Shown here piece by piece: positions 52,429-63,427 of a stretch of DNA of 64,000 nucleotides (position 1 is the first letter of the stretch; every line of letters begins with the position of its first letter). The stretch comes from Cristatella mucedo (lineage: Eukaryota; Bryozoa; Phylactolaemata; Cristatellidae), in the NCBI GenBank assembly GCA_009760855.2, contig WPIO01000061.1:759501-823500 (forward strand), given 5' to 3'. A program made the translations under genes and the position numbers. Below the pieces are notes generated by a model, which searched no databases, was not told the DNA's origin, and saw nothing but the letters and a program-made list of their open reading frames with translations.

Positions 52429-55400
52429 GCACATGCGTGCACACACACACACACTCGCACACACACACATACACGCACATGCCCACGAACACGCAGGCAC
52501 ACCAGACCGCCCGCTTCAGATTCCACGCCTAACACGGCACGAATAAAATGGTGCGAATAAGATGGCACCCGTCAGTCAGATTGCACAGGTACGACCGAAC
52601 ACACACGTAGGTGATGGCACACGCAGGAAGGCACACACGAAGGCGCACGCAGTAAGCGAAGGGCTGCACTGAGAGCTTCGGAGTCGCACACTGCTTGCCA
52701 GAGCTTTCGTGGTGGAAAAGCCTCGACGTCGCACGATTGTTGTAGTTACAGTGGCTACGGGCAGCCGACTGCCTCGGTCATCATTGGCCCGGAGGCTTTG
52801 CTCAACTTTAGCAGCGACGGTTCTGTTGCGTACTCCGGATTCAGCATTTACTTCTCGTCTGCGAATTTGGACTCGCCGAACGGTAGAGCGAAAGCAGATC
52901 GCCCGCAGCGCCAGCAGACTGAAAAGAAGCGCAGAGCTCGGCGCCGTCAGCGCCGGACTCCCTCTGGACGATTGCTATGGATTTTTTCGCACGTTCAGCA
53001 AGCGCTCGACGTGGGTGAAGGTCATCCGTAGGTGAAGGTCGAGCATCGCCCAGCTGTAGCCCGAGATTTATGCCTTAGGCCTTTTGCAAATGCGAAACAC
53101 ATATTTTTAATTTGCAATGCTCACGGATATCTGGTTTTGAAAGCTTGAAAGCAAACTTTCTTTTAAAGATGCCATCGAATTAGAATCGCTCGCTGAGCAA
53201 GCACTATCATGGAATATTGAACGATTGATTGCAAAAGAAACGTTTTGAAAAAAGGCAAAAAAGTCGCTTTGGTGCCAATCATTAGAGAGCTTGGCATTCC
53301 GTTTGTTTGTAGACACGTTGCACAGCCCTGCAGACTTGTGCAATATTCAAGGCCGATTCTTCTGCAATGCTAGCATTTCCTGCGTGGATTTATCTACCAG
53401 ATGTAACGGCTTAGCGGACTGTGCCTACGGCGATGACGAATCGCACTGTGAGGCTAGGATTATCCCTCAAAGAGGTAGGGCTGCATGCCTTTGGCATTAA
53501 CATAAATTATTTACAGGTACCAGTACAACAAAGCCCCTTTTCGTTAGAGTGTAATGACTTCAGTCACAGACAACGAGTGGACATGGCGTGTTGGTACTTA
53601 GTTTTAACGATCTGAGCTAATGTATTATAAGCTAGTTTATGAATTTTAGTCGGCTTAAAAATGAGATCAGCAAAGTTAAAATGCGCTGACCACTGCTCTG
53701 TTCCGCAGGCTTTGCTGGAGAAATTCCTTTTTGTAAAATTTAATTACTATTGTCAAAAACACGGAGCAAGTTCATTCGAGCGCCGAATAAGCTCTCCAAA
53801 TTAGTAGGGTTCAAAAGGATCCATTGGAATATGCAAGACCTTTCCAATCCCCACAGAATTCATGCGAAAGTGGTTTCGCGACCAGACTCAGATTTGTGCA
53901 AATACAGGAATGTGTTTGACCGATAGAATTAACCAGTGTGTTTGATCGTCAACTCGGCCAATATGTCTGAGTCCAGAGTCAGCCTCCTCACACAGGAAAG
54001 TGCAGCATGCTCGCGTGACCAAGGGATATGGCTAGGGCACCTAAATCATATTTATTAAAGCTGAAAATTTTCCGCGAGAGCACGTTTTTTATAGCACCGT
54101 TAGTCTCGCCAGCTCGTCAATTAGTAGTACGACATCCAGCTCAGTAGCTGCTACTGCAAGTTTTCTCCTTCGGAAGTTACGATTGGTGCTATTCTTTTCA
54201 GAAGCATCCCAAGGATTGCAGGGCGTTACAGAAGTCGAGACGGGATGTCGCAAATGCACGGACCAACTTAGATGTGGTTTCTCTGTCTAAAAAAAGCCTG
54301 AATTTTAGCAATGTTAGGTAGCTGAAAGTTGGCAGACTTGATTGTGCTGGTGTGGTCGTCTCACGGAAGGTCACTTTGGAACATGAAACCTAGATTTAGT
54401 GCAGATTCAACAGGAGATATGCTGGCCAAGTTGATTTTGAGCATTAGCCTTTCCCATTTCTGAACCATACTTGGTTTGCCCATAACTAGCAAGTTAGTTT
54501 TACCATAATTCAATTAAAGAAAATTTGCTGCCATCCATTTGCGGATGTCATCAATGCATGCAGCAAGGGAGTTGAGAGAATTCGACCTGCTCGAGAGCTG
54601 AGAAGAATCATGGCAAAGATACAACTGAGTGTCATCCGCAAAGAGTGAAAGCTTATACTGTGCTTGAAAATCACATAGGCAAGAGGGGGAGTATCAACCG
54701 TGAAAAGATCCGGACCACGCACGGAGCCGTGAGGTACTCTATATTTCAGAGGTTCATTGGATGATCTTTGTCCATTCACATCAATACCCTGGAATCTCCC
54801 ACTGAGATAGGACCTGAACCATTGCAGAGCAGTGCCATTGACGCTCAGGTGAGATGAGAGGCTCTGAAGAAGGACTCGGGGATCGATAGTATCAAAAGCT
54901 GTCGAAAGATCGAGCAAAACAAGCAGAGATACTCTACCCATGTCTGCATTCCTTAATACTCCCGAAGAATTGCTGACTCTGTCGAGTGGTTAGCCATAAA
55001 GCCAGACTGGAGCTTACTAGCAAGGCTTAAATTTTCCATACATAAGTTCAGCTGGTCTGCTACGACTCGTTCTAGTGTCTTTGACGGTAGAACGGTAGAA
55101 GGGAGACTGAGCTGGAGTTTCTCAAAAGTTCTCTGGGTCTGATGCTGCTTTCTTGAGTAGTGGCCTTACTACAGCCTTTTTGAAAGGTGCTGGGACGTGG
55201 ACTGAGGCTGAAACATATTTGTGATATTAGTTATTCATGGCAGCAGATCAATGGATCGTAGAAGCAGGACAGTGGGAATAGGGTCTAGAGGGCCAGTTGT
55301 CTTCTTTGATTGGGATATGAACTTCAGGGCGAGGTCACTGGTGGCATCCTTGAATGTAGACATTGAGGTGTTGTAAGGAATCGAGGGATATTATTTTAGG

Positions 55401-58400
55401 GAGATGCTGCCATTGCAGGGATGGACTCCCTGATCTTGTCGATCTTTTGGACAAAGACAGCGACGGAGACAGCGACAGAGACAGAGAAGCTAGAGAAGCG
55501 ATCGGCAAGCGATTATCACATGCTTCATAATGCAAGGAGCTAACCTGGGAGCGGGTGAGGAGATGGTTGATGGTCGACATGAGCATTTTTGGATTTTGCA
55601 TCTGTGATTCAACAATGTTTATATAGAAGCTAGACTTGGCCTTTGCTAGGATACATTGATACGACCTACAGTAGTCTTCGTATACCTGTCGATTGACTGT
55701 CAGTCCTAATCTTTTGTATGCGTTTTCTTATCAAGTGTTGTCCTCGCATGCCTGTCGAAGGTTAATCAGCCCAGAATTTGGGTGTGCTTTTTCTTATAAA
55801 GTGTATTATTATTATTATTAAATCTTTTGGTGACCGTTCCTTTAATTCGTATGCTGCCAAAGCCTGGAACTCACTCTCGACTGACGTTACGACATCCCTT
55901 GAGTTGACAAAATTTAAAAAGAAGCTACTGACGCACCTATTTATCACAGCATGTAGTGAGTCCTGTTATTCGTCCTTAATGTGCTTATGCGTGCTGACAT
56001 TGCACATGCAGCCAGGAACAATTTTTGCTCGCTGACTCTGTGCATGTAACCTCTAATCATGCTACGCTTGTTGATATTGTGCATGCAACCTCTAAACATC
56101 AGACCATGCTGCCTTTGCAGCATATGTAAAGTGCCTAGAAAGAGATTTGTCTGCCTTGGTTTGGCACAGTGGTTAAAGTGCTCGCACTGACCAAGGCGTG
56201 GCCAAAGTCATGGCCTCGAGCTCCGTGGCGCACGTGAAGCACCTGAATAGAGATTAATTTCTCTTCAGGCGTTATACGAATGAATTATATTTATTTACTG
56301 ACTTCTCTGGGGGTGCTTTTTAAATGTATTAATTTTATTATCTGCCAAGATTTGCGTCATAGATATGGCGAGTAAAAACCAGCAAGGTACTACATGATGC
56401 TGGTAATGTATCTGTTCGCTGTAACAGTAAAACGCTCTCAGAACTAATGCTAGTTTTACTAACCACTACCCATGATATTTCATTCAAGCTGCTACTAATT
56501 TCTTTAAACCAGTAGCGATAAAGCTGACTCTAACTTTGTTGGCCTTATACGCCTTTCGCCTCTGGAATGCCCGTTCATTAATGTAATGTAATGTCACGTA
56601 TCTCCGTTTGGAACTCCACCAATGCCCTAGAGACCACGTGGTAGGTGTGCAGGAGAGTTTTGTATAGCGCACTCACAGTGTAAGCAGCTTTCGATATGCA
56701 TTTGGTAGCCAACAAACTTCGTCTCACGAAACAAAGAGAAAGTGAGAAGTATAGCAGAGCCATGAGAGCAGTTGAGGTTGTGAGTAGCATGGAAGTAGCA
56801 GCTCAGGACCGCTGAAAAGGATGAGCCTTAGTCGGCAGCAGGAGAGTAGTTGTCGTTGCGTAAGAATTATGTGGAAGCGAATCCACAGTATAGGACATGC
56901 AGAGAGAGCTAAGGCTTCTGTCGCCAACGGTCTTTAAGTGGAGGAATAGAACAGCTAATTCATTGTCCGTACAGGACCTGAGGGCACGAAGAGGCTGAAA
57001 CTGGTGCAGCTGTTCAGCTAGGTCTGGCTGGCGCCAGGCCGCGGCGGGCCTTGTGGGTCAGCGTACGTACTTTGCTCTGTATCCGTTGATCAACCGACAG
57101 CCATCCTAGCTCTTTTAGCAAAGGATTCACGTGGTCAAACCTCTGGGACATGAAAACTAGCCTTGCAGCCATATTCGTAGCCATTTGCAGTGGCCTAGTT
57201 GCTTTCTTTGGTAGCCCAGCCAAAAGAGAATTACAATAATCAAGCCAAGACAGAACTTAGGAGCTAGTTTATTTTTTTGCGAGCCACTGCGAACGACAGC
57301 TCCAAATCTGGGATAGGGATTGGACGTGGTGGCTAGCTGTAGAAGCAGTCTTCTGAATGAAACTTTTAAAATTGAGGCAGCTGTCGAAAACGAAACTTAA
57401 AAGAAATTTCAAGCACGTGGTGATAGTGGCACAACAGCATCACCTATTAGAAAAGCAAAGCCTTTTAATCCAGCCACACGCTTAGGGCATCCTATGAGCA
57501 GCAGTTCGGTTTTATCGTCATTTAGTTTCAAGAAGTTTTCCGACATCCAGGATGGAATGTCGGCAAGGCAAGCATTCAGTTCTCAGTTGCTGTAGCAGAT
57601 TTCAATGGTTTGAATGAAAAATACAGCTGAGTATCATCAGCATAAGAGTGATATCCTATTCCATGGGTCTTACTCACTTTTCCCAGAGGTTGAGTATAAA
57701 TAGAGAGCAGCAAATGACCGAGGACGCATCTTTGAGGTATTCTACAGGTGACCTGTCTCGTGTATGAGGCCTGACCTCCACACGACACGGATTGAACACG
57801 ATCAGACTAGTACGATTTAAACCACACCAGTGCCTCGTCTGCCATACCGATCGTTGTTCTCCATCGTTCAAGCAGAAAGTCGTGATCAATTGTGTCGAAG
57901 GCAGCAGACAGATCTAGCAGAGCTAGGGCAGTAACATTCCCATCATCGTTGCCTCAGAGAATGTCATTGTTAACACTGAGGAGAGCAGTTGCAGTAAAGT
58001 ACTGCCTCTTGAACCCTGATTGAAATGTTTCTGACAGTTAATTCTTTTCAATACGTACAACCAGTGTTGTGAGGCTTCTGCTATTGCAATTAGTCCACAG
58101 ATATATGCCCCACCTGCAGCAGGTGGTTGAGCAATCGACTCGGTGCAGCCTTTGATGTAAGCATGTGGCCCAGCACAGATGCACTCCCTTATCTGTGGTA
58201 AGTCAGCCAGCTCGTATACGTACCCGCTGGGAGAATAAAGATCGAGTCTCGTTCACCGCTCACGTTCGTCCACCCGTGTCTCCGTGAGACTCCACTAGCA
58301 CTGCTGCCGCCGGAGATACAGTAACACAATACCAGCTGCTTAGCGACAATGTGTTCAAGAATCTTTGACAAAAAAGGAATAAGGAAAATTGGACGATAGT

Positions 58401-61400
58401 TTTCAAAGACCTCTGTATCTAATCCAGGCTTTTTAAGTATGGGTCTAACGATTGTCTATTTGGAGGATTTGGGTACAACCTTTATCCGAAGAAGCACTAA
58501 AAATCACGGTTATGGCAAGGCTAAGTTGGTCTTCCAGTGAAGACCACAGAGATTATGGATAGGGTCTTCAGGAGACGAGCTCTTTTTATTAGGCCTTATT
58601 GTGGTAGCCACATCGCATGCAGAAAATCTTTTAAAGAAGGTCACACGTTGTGATTAAACAATTGCTTTACTCGGAGGGGGCTTTCTGGAGGCGAATGTGC
58701 ACAATTTGTTTCAGTGAAAAAGGCTGAAAAATTTTCGGCTGAGCCGTTAATATCTGGGGAGTCAGACCTCTTAGCATTGGCCAGTAAATTTTTACTGTCT
58801 TATAAATCTGATTTGATTCCGACTGGCAGGAATTCAATTTTCGAGTGAAAAAAAGAAGCCCTGGCTTTTTAAGCTTCCGGCTATTCACTCGAAGGAAGTC
58901 TTTGAAATTGACTAGGTCTGCATCAGACCCAGATTTCTTAAAACGACTTCAAGCCTGCACTTAACACGGCGAATCTTTTGAAGTTTTTTTGTAGATTGAA
59001 AGGAATCTCCACGACTTTGTAAGTGGATAGAATGAGCATGGGCATGCTTGTCAAGAGCAGTGTGCAATAAACCGATAGTTTTAGCACTCGTTGGCACCTG
59101 CGCTTCTTTCACAACGAAGCTGTTCTTGATTCTACTGAACACTCTTTTAAATATCTAGCCCTTTGACCAGCTGGTGGCAAGCTGCCAATTGTGGTGGTAA
59201 CTGATCGTCCATCTGGTAGAAATCACGGCTTCATTTTTGATGTTTCTTATGTTCTCTCCTTTATTTGCACTAATCATCGAACTATTCCCGTTGCTGGTGA
59301 TTTCAATTTTCTTATCATTAGCCCATCTCCCCTGATCAATGGGAACATGCTCATTCTATCATGCCTCCGTGCTCAAGTTCTCGCCACTACGTTATAAAAA
59401 GCCACATCCCCAATCCAATTTCCCCCGGTAATTGAACCGTCATCCGTCTATAGATATCGGATCATATGCAGATTTTATTTTCCCTTAAATACATATTTTT
59501 CTATTTTGGCATCCGAAAATAAATTTGAGTCAGGAAAATAACGCCTTTCAACACTGACATTGATTATGCTCGTCGCAGACTTACGTCCTCTGTCCCACTA
59601 CTCGACGCTTCTACGACAATCTCTTCGTGATGATATGCTACAAAACGACGCCAGCCAATGTCCTTGGTGAACTTGCACCTCTGATTCTACAGTAAATACA
59701 TCCCCGCCCAGCCGCCCTCTGGTTTACGGCAGACGAAAAAAGCAAGGGGCACCAAACTTAGGGTAGAGAATGTAGCCAAACAGTAGCGACAGTTGGTCCA
59801 CGGCTTTGCTATTGAGGATTATTGTAGGTCATATCAACCCATGTTAGCTGGGGCTCTGATCTATTTTAGCTAGGGGTAAGTACACATTTTATGGAGAACT
59901 AGCTGAATTGTAGATAAATAACCTAAACATGTTAACGTCCACTCTCGACCATCTTCTTAACCGCTCAAAAACAAGCATGCTGGATCTCGATGGCGATATA
60001 GCCGAGCATTTCTCGAGAGCCTTTGCAAGTAAGAGAGCCAGAGCTAAAAGAGCTAAGGTGAAGGCCCTCTATCTCAATGTCGGACTGCAACCGTTCATCT
60101 CCCTGCTCGTGTTCGCTGGCATCTTTAACGCCTGTCTCCATTCAACTCGTCGCTATCGTCCGCAGAGCCGTCAGTACCCGCAGTGGCGGCAGCGCCTGCA
60201 GTGGCGGCAGAGCCGGCAGTGGAGGCAGAGCCGGCAGTAGTGGCAGAGCCCACACTGTAGGCAGAGCACTGGAGGCAGACGCCGCAGAGGCAGCGGTGGA
60301 GAGTGCCAGTGAGACGGCGGCAGAGAACACCAGCGAGAAGACGAGAATCTATAATTTAGCCTTGAAACAATTTTAAACGAGGCTACAAATCCACCTGTTC
60401 CCCACCAGATTCCACTGCATTAATTCTGGTCGCCATTTTCGCGTATAAGCTTCAATTTTGCATCTTAATATCAACAACTTAAAGATCAACAACGCACATG
60501 CTTAATTCTAAGCCTATTAGAAGTGCCTAAGCATAATTTAGTTCTCTTGAGACGCCATACAAATGCATCGTTAGTAATAAGGTTATTAATAGCTCACCTC
60601 CGGAAGGCCCTTACTCCCGCTAAAACGTGTCGATATCTCATTTGCAGAAAGCTTAATGCCCAGCGTCGCCGGTGAGCAGTAGGGAAGCATTTACGTTTCT
60701 AGGCTTCTTAAGGCGTCACTAGCGAGTAATAACCATTATCGATCAGCTAAAGATCAGAACATCCCGCCGTGTGGTTCCTACTTGATCTAGCCTGACGCTG
60801 AAATGGGAATTACTTTTTGATATATTTTCATTACACCCTAAAATCCCCTTATGCAGGGGTCAAAACCACGGGCTGATGCTGATGCTGACTACTGATCAGT
60901 TTTTTATAATAAATTGATAAACAATTCACTTGTTTACTACGAAATCTGCGCCTACATCGCTGGCTGCAGCCTAAACCGCTCTGCCTTGTCAGCAGATGTA
61001 GAGCAATCGAAATAAATGCACGTCCGCTCCCCCCCCCCGCTTGCTAAGATGCGAGGACAAATTCTTGCGGTCCAATGTGTCACCCCCTCAGGTGACTTGG
61101 TGTCTCGTCTAGGTCGAGCCATAGCCCACCTGAAAAACTTCTGATCTACCGACGCAGGAGAGCTCGTTATTCGAGCGGCCGGCGGGGGGGGGGTAAGAGT
61201 ACATTGCAGGCAAGGAGGCTGCTATTTCCTAGCTGACTTTCAGGCGCTGCTTGCGCGTACTATTGTTGTTCAGGCGGCCCACAACAAGTCGGCACATTCG
61301 AAAAGGCTTCCAGGCAGCGGCAGCCGCCATTCAGCTTAGTGCAGGCGCAGTTCAGCTCAGCGCAGGCTCAGCAGGCTTCAGTTCAGCAGGCTCGGCTCAG

Positions 61401-63029
61401 CTCAGCGCAGGCGCAGCGTGACTTAAGAGCGAGAGCTTACCGGGGCGCTAGGGAGAGCCACCGTTCCAACGTGCGGCCGCGCGACCGCGCCCTATGCACA
61501 GGGTGCGGCGGATCATTGGCAGGCCGCGGGAACATATCGTCTCCGTCGTATCCATTTCCGTATCCGAGCTTCTCAGACTGCACGTGGAGTGTGGCGGCTG
61601 ACGAGGGGCACGTCCTGCAGCTCCACGTCCGCTCGCTGTGGCTCGAGTCCTACCTCGACCAGTTGAACGTCTATCGAGGTCAAACGATTGCTCCTGGCAA
61701 CCTCACTCAAATGTAAGTTATTCATTGTACACTGTGCTATGTGTGCTAATGCGTGCTGACACTGTGCTTGTTGTCACTAATCATATTGACTTGCATTCTT
61801 CACTGCATATATAAAGTGCTTACAGAGAGATTCTTCTGAGGTACTAAGCAAATGTATTCTTCTCACTATTAATATTATCAATACAATATTTGAAACTTCC
61901 AAGTTTTTTTTGCAAGGAATATCAACGATGATAAGTCGGAAACAAACGGCAGATGTCAGGCACCCAATTTTCTTTTTGTCGCTGAAAGTCTGACTTGCAT
62001 GAGGATGCTTTTGCGACCGTTTTGCGGGAGTCTTGCGGGATTGGAGATAGAGTCTGTCCTGAAGGTCCGCGCGAGCAGAGCGTTGAGCTTTAAAAAAGCC
62101 GTGCCAGAATAGATCCAGGTTAGCTGCATGCACACTGGCGAATGAAGGCAATTACAAGCTGGAGATTCTTCAGCACACGGTATGCAGGCACGCGCAATGC
62201 CTCCACCATTAGTCGGATGCCTCAAGGGCGAAGGATCTCTGCTAACTAGCGATCGTATTGAATCTTTAGCGAGAACAAGCGCTTGACTCGCTGACGAGGA
62301 CCAGTCGCACACGCACATTCATGTTGACTGTCGTCGAATTCCCATCCTCCCCGAGCGGCGATAGACGCTGCGCGCGAGCGAGCGAGAGGCGTGCGCCGCT
62401 TTTGACGCCTCTGCAACAGGTACACCGGCTTCTGGCCTCTGCCAGAGATTCTGGTTCTTGGCAGATACGCCACTCTTAACTTCAAAAGCGACGAGTCGGT
62501 CAACTTTGCCGGATTCTCGGTTGCCTTCGCGTCTATAACTGCGTCGTCTCAGAAAAGTGAGTAGTTCAACGGATTAAATGGCCAAGTGAGGGCAATTTTG
62601 TTGTACTGTGGGTTGCTGCCTTTCCCGCGTTGCCATCGAATCGCTGTTAACCAAAAGCTAAGCGCGATTTTTGTGCTGCGACTATCGTTTGGCTACTAAC
62701 GATTCACACTTGAGATGTCGCGGTCTACTTTTAATTGCCCTGCAGCCTAACACCATTTCCATCGGGTAGCCGAATCCACTAGCTCAAGACGACAAGGCTA
62801 TAGAAAATTGAGGCGAATCGGACGCCGAAAATGAAGCAGCTTTATATAGCCATGCAACTGACGAGAGCTACTTGCGAACTGTAATCCTTAGGATGCAATC
62901 AAATGGAATTAACAGAGCTACTTTAAAATAGTTAAAACACTTTTACGAGTGTCTTAACACCCCAAATGGGCTTCTTTCAGATGACTCTACATCCACGGCG
63001 TCGGGTTTTCTCGGCAATATGAGATCGAG
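50410..63029 (+). CDS. CUB-LDLa-CUB secreted or membrane protein, 3' end outside window
   Basis: Plus-strand gene. Exons: 50410-50473 (5'UTR, ATG at 50419, signal peptide), 51968-52178 and 52746-52882 (CUB-A), 53313-53474 (LDLa), 61502-61712 and 62420-62556 (CUB-B), and probably 62981-63029. All joins keep phase; every module boundary is phase 1, typical of shuffled extracellular modules. Both CUB domains keep the first disulfide (CG...C-x-W) but lack the second cysteine pair. CUB-LDLa-CUB order is that of LRP3/LRP10/LRP12 ectodomains, which then have more LDLa repeats and a membrane helix; those would lie past 64000. Function unknown; likely extracellular ligand binding. Orthology is inference. 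Confidence 0.85.
50815..50945 (-). mobile_element. SINE-1 copy in CUB-gene intron 1
   Basis: Minus strand head 'gccgagctggtttttggccc', 'ggtcgtaggctcaagcc' B box, 'gaagtgcccgattagagatt' tail. Confidence 0.8.
51508..51880 (+). mobile_element. LINE-A 3' end in CUB-gene intron 1
   Basis: Starts in [15 protein letters not shown] coding (ccgtatgctcccaaagccta), has full 3'UTR, box 'aagtgcctagaaagagattg' and an ATT/ATTT tail to 51880. Ends about 85 bp from the CUB-A acceptor. Confidence 0.88.
51968..52178 (+). CDS. CUB/LDLa gene: CUB-A first exon
   Basis: 211 bp, acceptor 'gtatttcag', donor 'gtgagt'. It encodes CGTSLVGNGAVYSPNFPLRY, PDNASCQWHL and DLFDSLVVYRVAG: the canonical CUB start (CG...SPNFPxxYP...CxW) and D-x-L-x-V-Y strand. 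Starts in phase 1, ends in phase 2. Confidence 0.93.
52258..52267. repeat. Poly(C) run
   Basis: Homopolymer in the CUB-A intron; similar C or G runs occur at 48963, 61029 and 61182. Confidence 0.8.
52391..52500. repeat. (CA)n / (CG)n low-complexity tract
   Basis: GC then CA dinucleotides with 'tgcgtg' and 'ctcg' interruptions, in the intron that splits CUB-A. Alternating purine-pyrimidine, potentially Z-DNA forming. Confidence 0.95.
52746..52882 (+). CDS. CUB/LDLa gene: CUB-A second exon
   Basis: 137 bp, acceptor 'gattgttgtag', donor 'gtagag'. It encodes YSGYGQPTASVIIGPEALLN and FSSDGSVAYSGFSIYFSSAN, the SSG/FxSDxSxxxxGFxxxY closing strands of a CUB domain. Phase 2 to phase 1. Confidence 0.92.
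53313..53474 (+). CDS. CUB/LDLa gene: LDL-receptor class A exon
   Basis: 162 bp, acceptor 'gtttgtttgtag', donor 'gtaggg', phase 1-1. The six-cysteine LDLa pattern is complete: LCNIQGRFFC, ISCVDLSTRCNGLADC and GDDESHC. The acidic DDES/D-C residues for calcium binding are present. Confidence 0.94.
53475..54221. other. Intron start, nothing recognised
   Basis: First part of the 8-kb intron between LDLa and CUB-B. No further LDLa exon or repeat found. Confidence 0.4.
54222..55735 (-). mobile_element. LINE-A copy lacking its 3' end
   Basis: Minus strand from [13 protein letters not shown] coding (54225) upstream through the palm (FHSLRMTLSCIF, a decayed YADD region), LDLSTAFDTIDPRVLLQSL, and finger and linker coding (MLMSTINHLLTRSQVSSL) to 55735. 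Frame 54941-54510 is open for 143 codons but has lost YADD. Confidence 0.85.
55785..56345 (+). mobile_element. LINE-A 3' end, interrupted by SINE-1
   Basis: A tail-like 'tttcttataaagtg(tatt)' precedes coding SFGDRSFNSYAAKAWNSLST, 3'UTR and box 'aagtgcctagaaagagattt'. The box is split by SINE-1 (56150-56298) and resumes 'gacttctctgggggtgcttt' with an ATT tail. Confidence 0.82.
56150..56298 (+). mobile_element. SINE-1 inserted in a LINE-A terminal box
   Basis: 'ttggtttggcacagtggtta' head, 'aagtcatggcctcgagctcc' B-box region, 'gaagcacctgaatagagatt' and 'aggcgttatacgaatgaatt' tail. Both flanks are halves of one LINE-A terminal box. Confidence 0.87.
56570..59165 (-). mobile_element. LINE-B, longest copy
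   Basis: 3' end with (ACATT)n at 56578-56596. C-terminal domain 57223-57014 (LLKELGWLSVDQRIQSKVRT), palm 57788-57576 ([16 protein letters not shown] intact), finger coding with LEHIVAKQLV at 58370, and the upstream linker to about 59165. Stops and frameshifts throughout; an LTR-like insert sits at 58075-58322. Confidence 0.87.
58075..58322 (+). repeat. LTR-like insert in LINE-B, candidate
   Basis: About 248 bp of foreign sequence between 'ttttcaatacgtacaaccag' and 'gtaacacaataccagctgct', where LINE-B coding should be continuous (…KQLV | …ETFQ). It starts TGTTG, ends ...ATACA and contains 'gagaataaagatcgag', as a small solo LTR might. No target duplication identified. Confidence 0.4.
59170..60045 (+). 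pseudogene. LINE-A endonuclease-linker region
   Basis: Frame 59191-59397 reads VVTDRPSGRNHGFIFDVSYV and IPVAGDFNFLII: the GDFN motif of the AP-endonuclease domain. Decayed linker coding follows, matching 23690-24180 (EDYCRSYQPMLA, STLDHLLNRSK). The only endonuclease remnant in the window. 5' end abuts the LINE-B 5' end at 59165 head to head. Confidence 0.78.
60046..61501. other. Intron end with GC-rich tandem repeat and LINE tail
   Basis: 60175-60262 holds 'cagtggcggcag'-like units (about seven, imperfect). 60505-60590 (+) is a LINE-A/SINE-1-type tail ('gaagtgcctaagcataattt', 'atacaaatgcatcg'). C and G homopolymers lie at 61029 and 61182, and 'cagctcagcgcaggc' units recur at 61330-61410. No exon supported before 61502. 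Confidence 0.5.
61502..61712 (+). CDS. CUB/LDLa gene: CUB-B first exon
   Basis: 211 bp, acceptor 'cctatgcacag', donor 'gtaagt', phase 1 to 2: the same length and phases as the CUB-A exon. It encodes CGGSLAGRGNISSPSYPFPY, SDCTWSV and SYLDQLNVYRG. Confidence 0.93.
61735..61860 (+). mobile_element. LINE-A 3'UTR and tail in CUB-B intron
   Basis: 'gtgctaatgcgtgctgacac', 'aaagtgcttacagagagatt', 'aagcaaatgtattctt'. Diverged, 20 bp after the CUB-B donor. Confidence 0.75.
62006..62213. repeat. Inverted duplication, left arm (208 bp)
   Basis: Reverse complement of 63220-63427 with a single mismatch (t/a, in 'gaccttcaggac' versus 'gacctacaggac'). Not similar to LINE-A, LINE-B or the SINEs. Confidence 0.95.
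62420..62556 (+). CDS. CUB/LDLa gene: CUB-B second exon
   Basis: 137 bp, acceptor 'cctctgcaacag', donor 'gtgagt', phase 2 to 1, the exact counterpart of CUB-A's second exon. It encodes YTGFWPLPEILVLGRYATLN and FKSDESVNFAGFSVAFASIT. Lies between the two inverted arms. Confidence 0.92.
62981..63029 (+). CDS. CUB/LDLa gene: probable linker exon
   Basis: 49 bp, strong acceptor 'gggcttctttcag', donor 'gtaaat'. Joins CUB-B in phase to read NDSTSTASGFLGNMRS. A Ser/Thr-rich linker is plausible but has no family signature. The next exon was not identified. Confidence 0.5.
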
Positions 63030-63219
63030 GTAAATGGATTTACACTTTTTCGAGCACCTGGTTTCAAGTTCTTGAGTTCTAGTTTCGAGCCATACGTCAC
63101 CTTAGCACGTGCCCAAACACTCAATGCTTCAAAAGGCTTTTGTCTTTCTCGAACTAAATTTCTGCGACGGTTCTAGCAGCTGCCTTCTTCCGGAGCACCG
63201 TCAGCTCCGGACTCCTCGC

Positions 63220-63427
63220 ACTAATGGTGGAGGCATTGCGCGTGCCTGCATACCGTGTGCTGAAGAATCTCCAGCTTGTAATTGCCTTCATTCGCCAGTG
63301 TGCATGCAGCTAACCTGGATCTATTCTGGCACGGCTTTTTTAAAGCTCAACGCTCTGCTCGCGCGGACCTACAGGACAGACTCTATCTCCAATCCCGCAA
63401 GACTCCCGCAAAACGGTCGCAAAAGCA
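63220..63427. repeat. Inverted duplication, right arm (208 bp)
   Basis: See 62006-62213. Spacer between arms is 1006 bp. The open frame through this arm (63109-63606) is a by-product; its reverse-complement twin gives the frames at 61777-62318 on the other strand. Confidence 0.95.
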
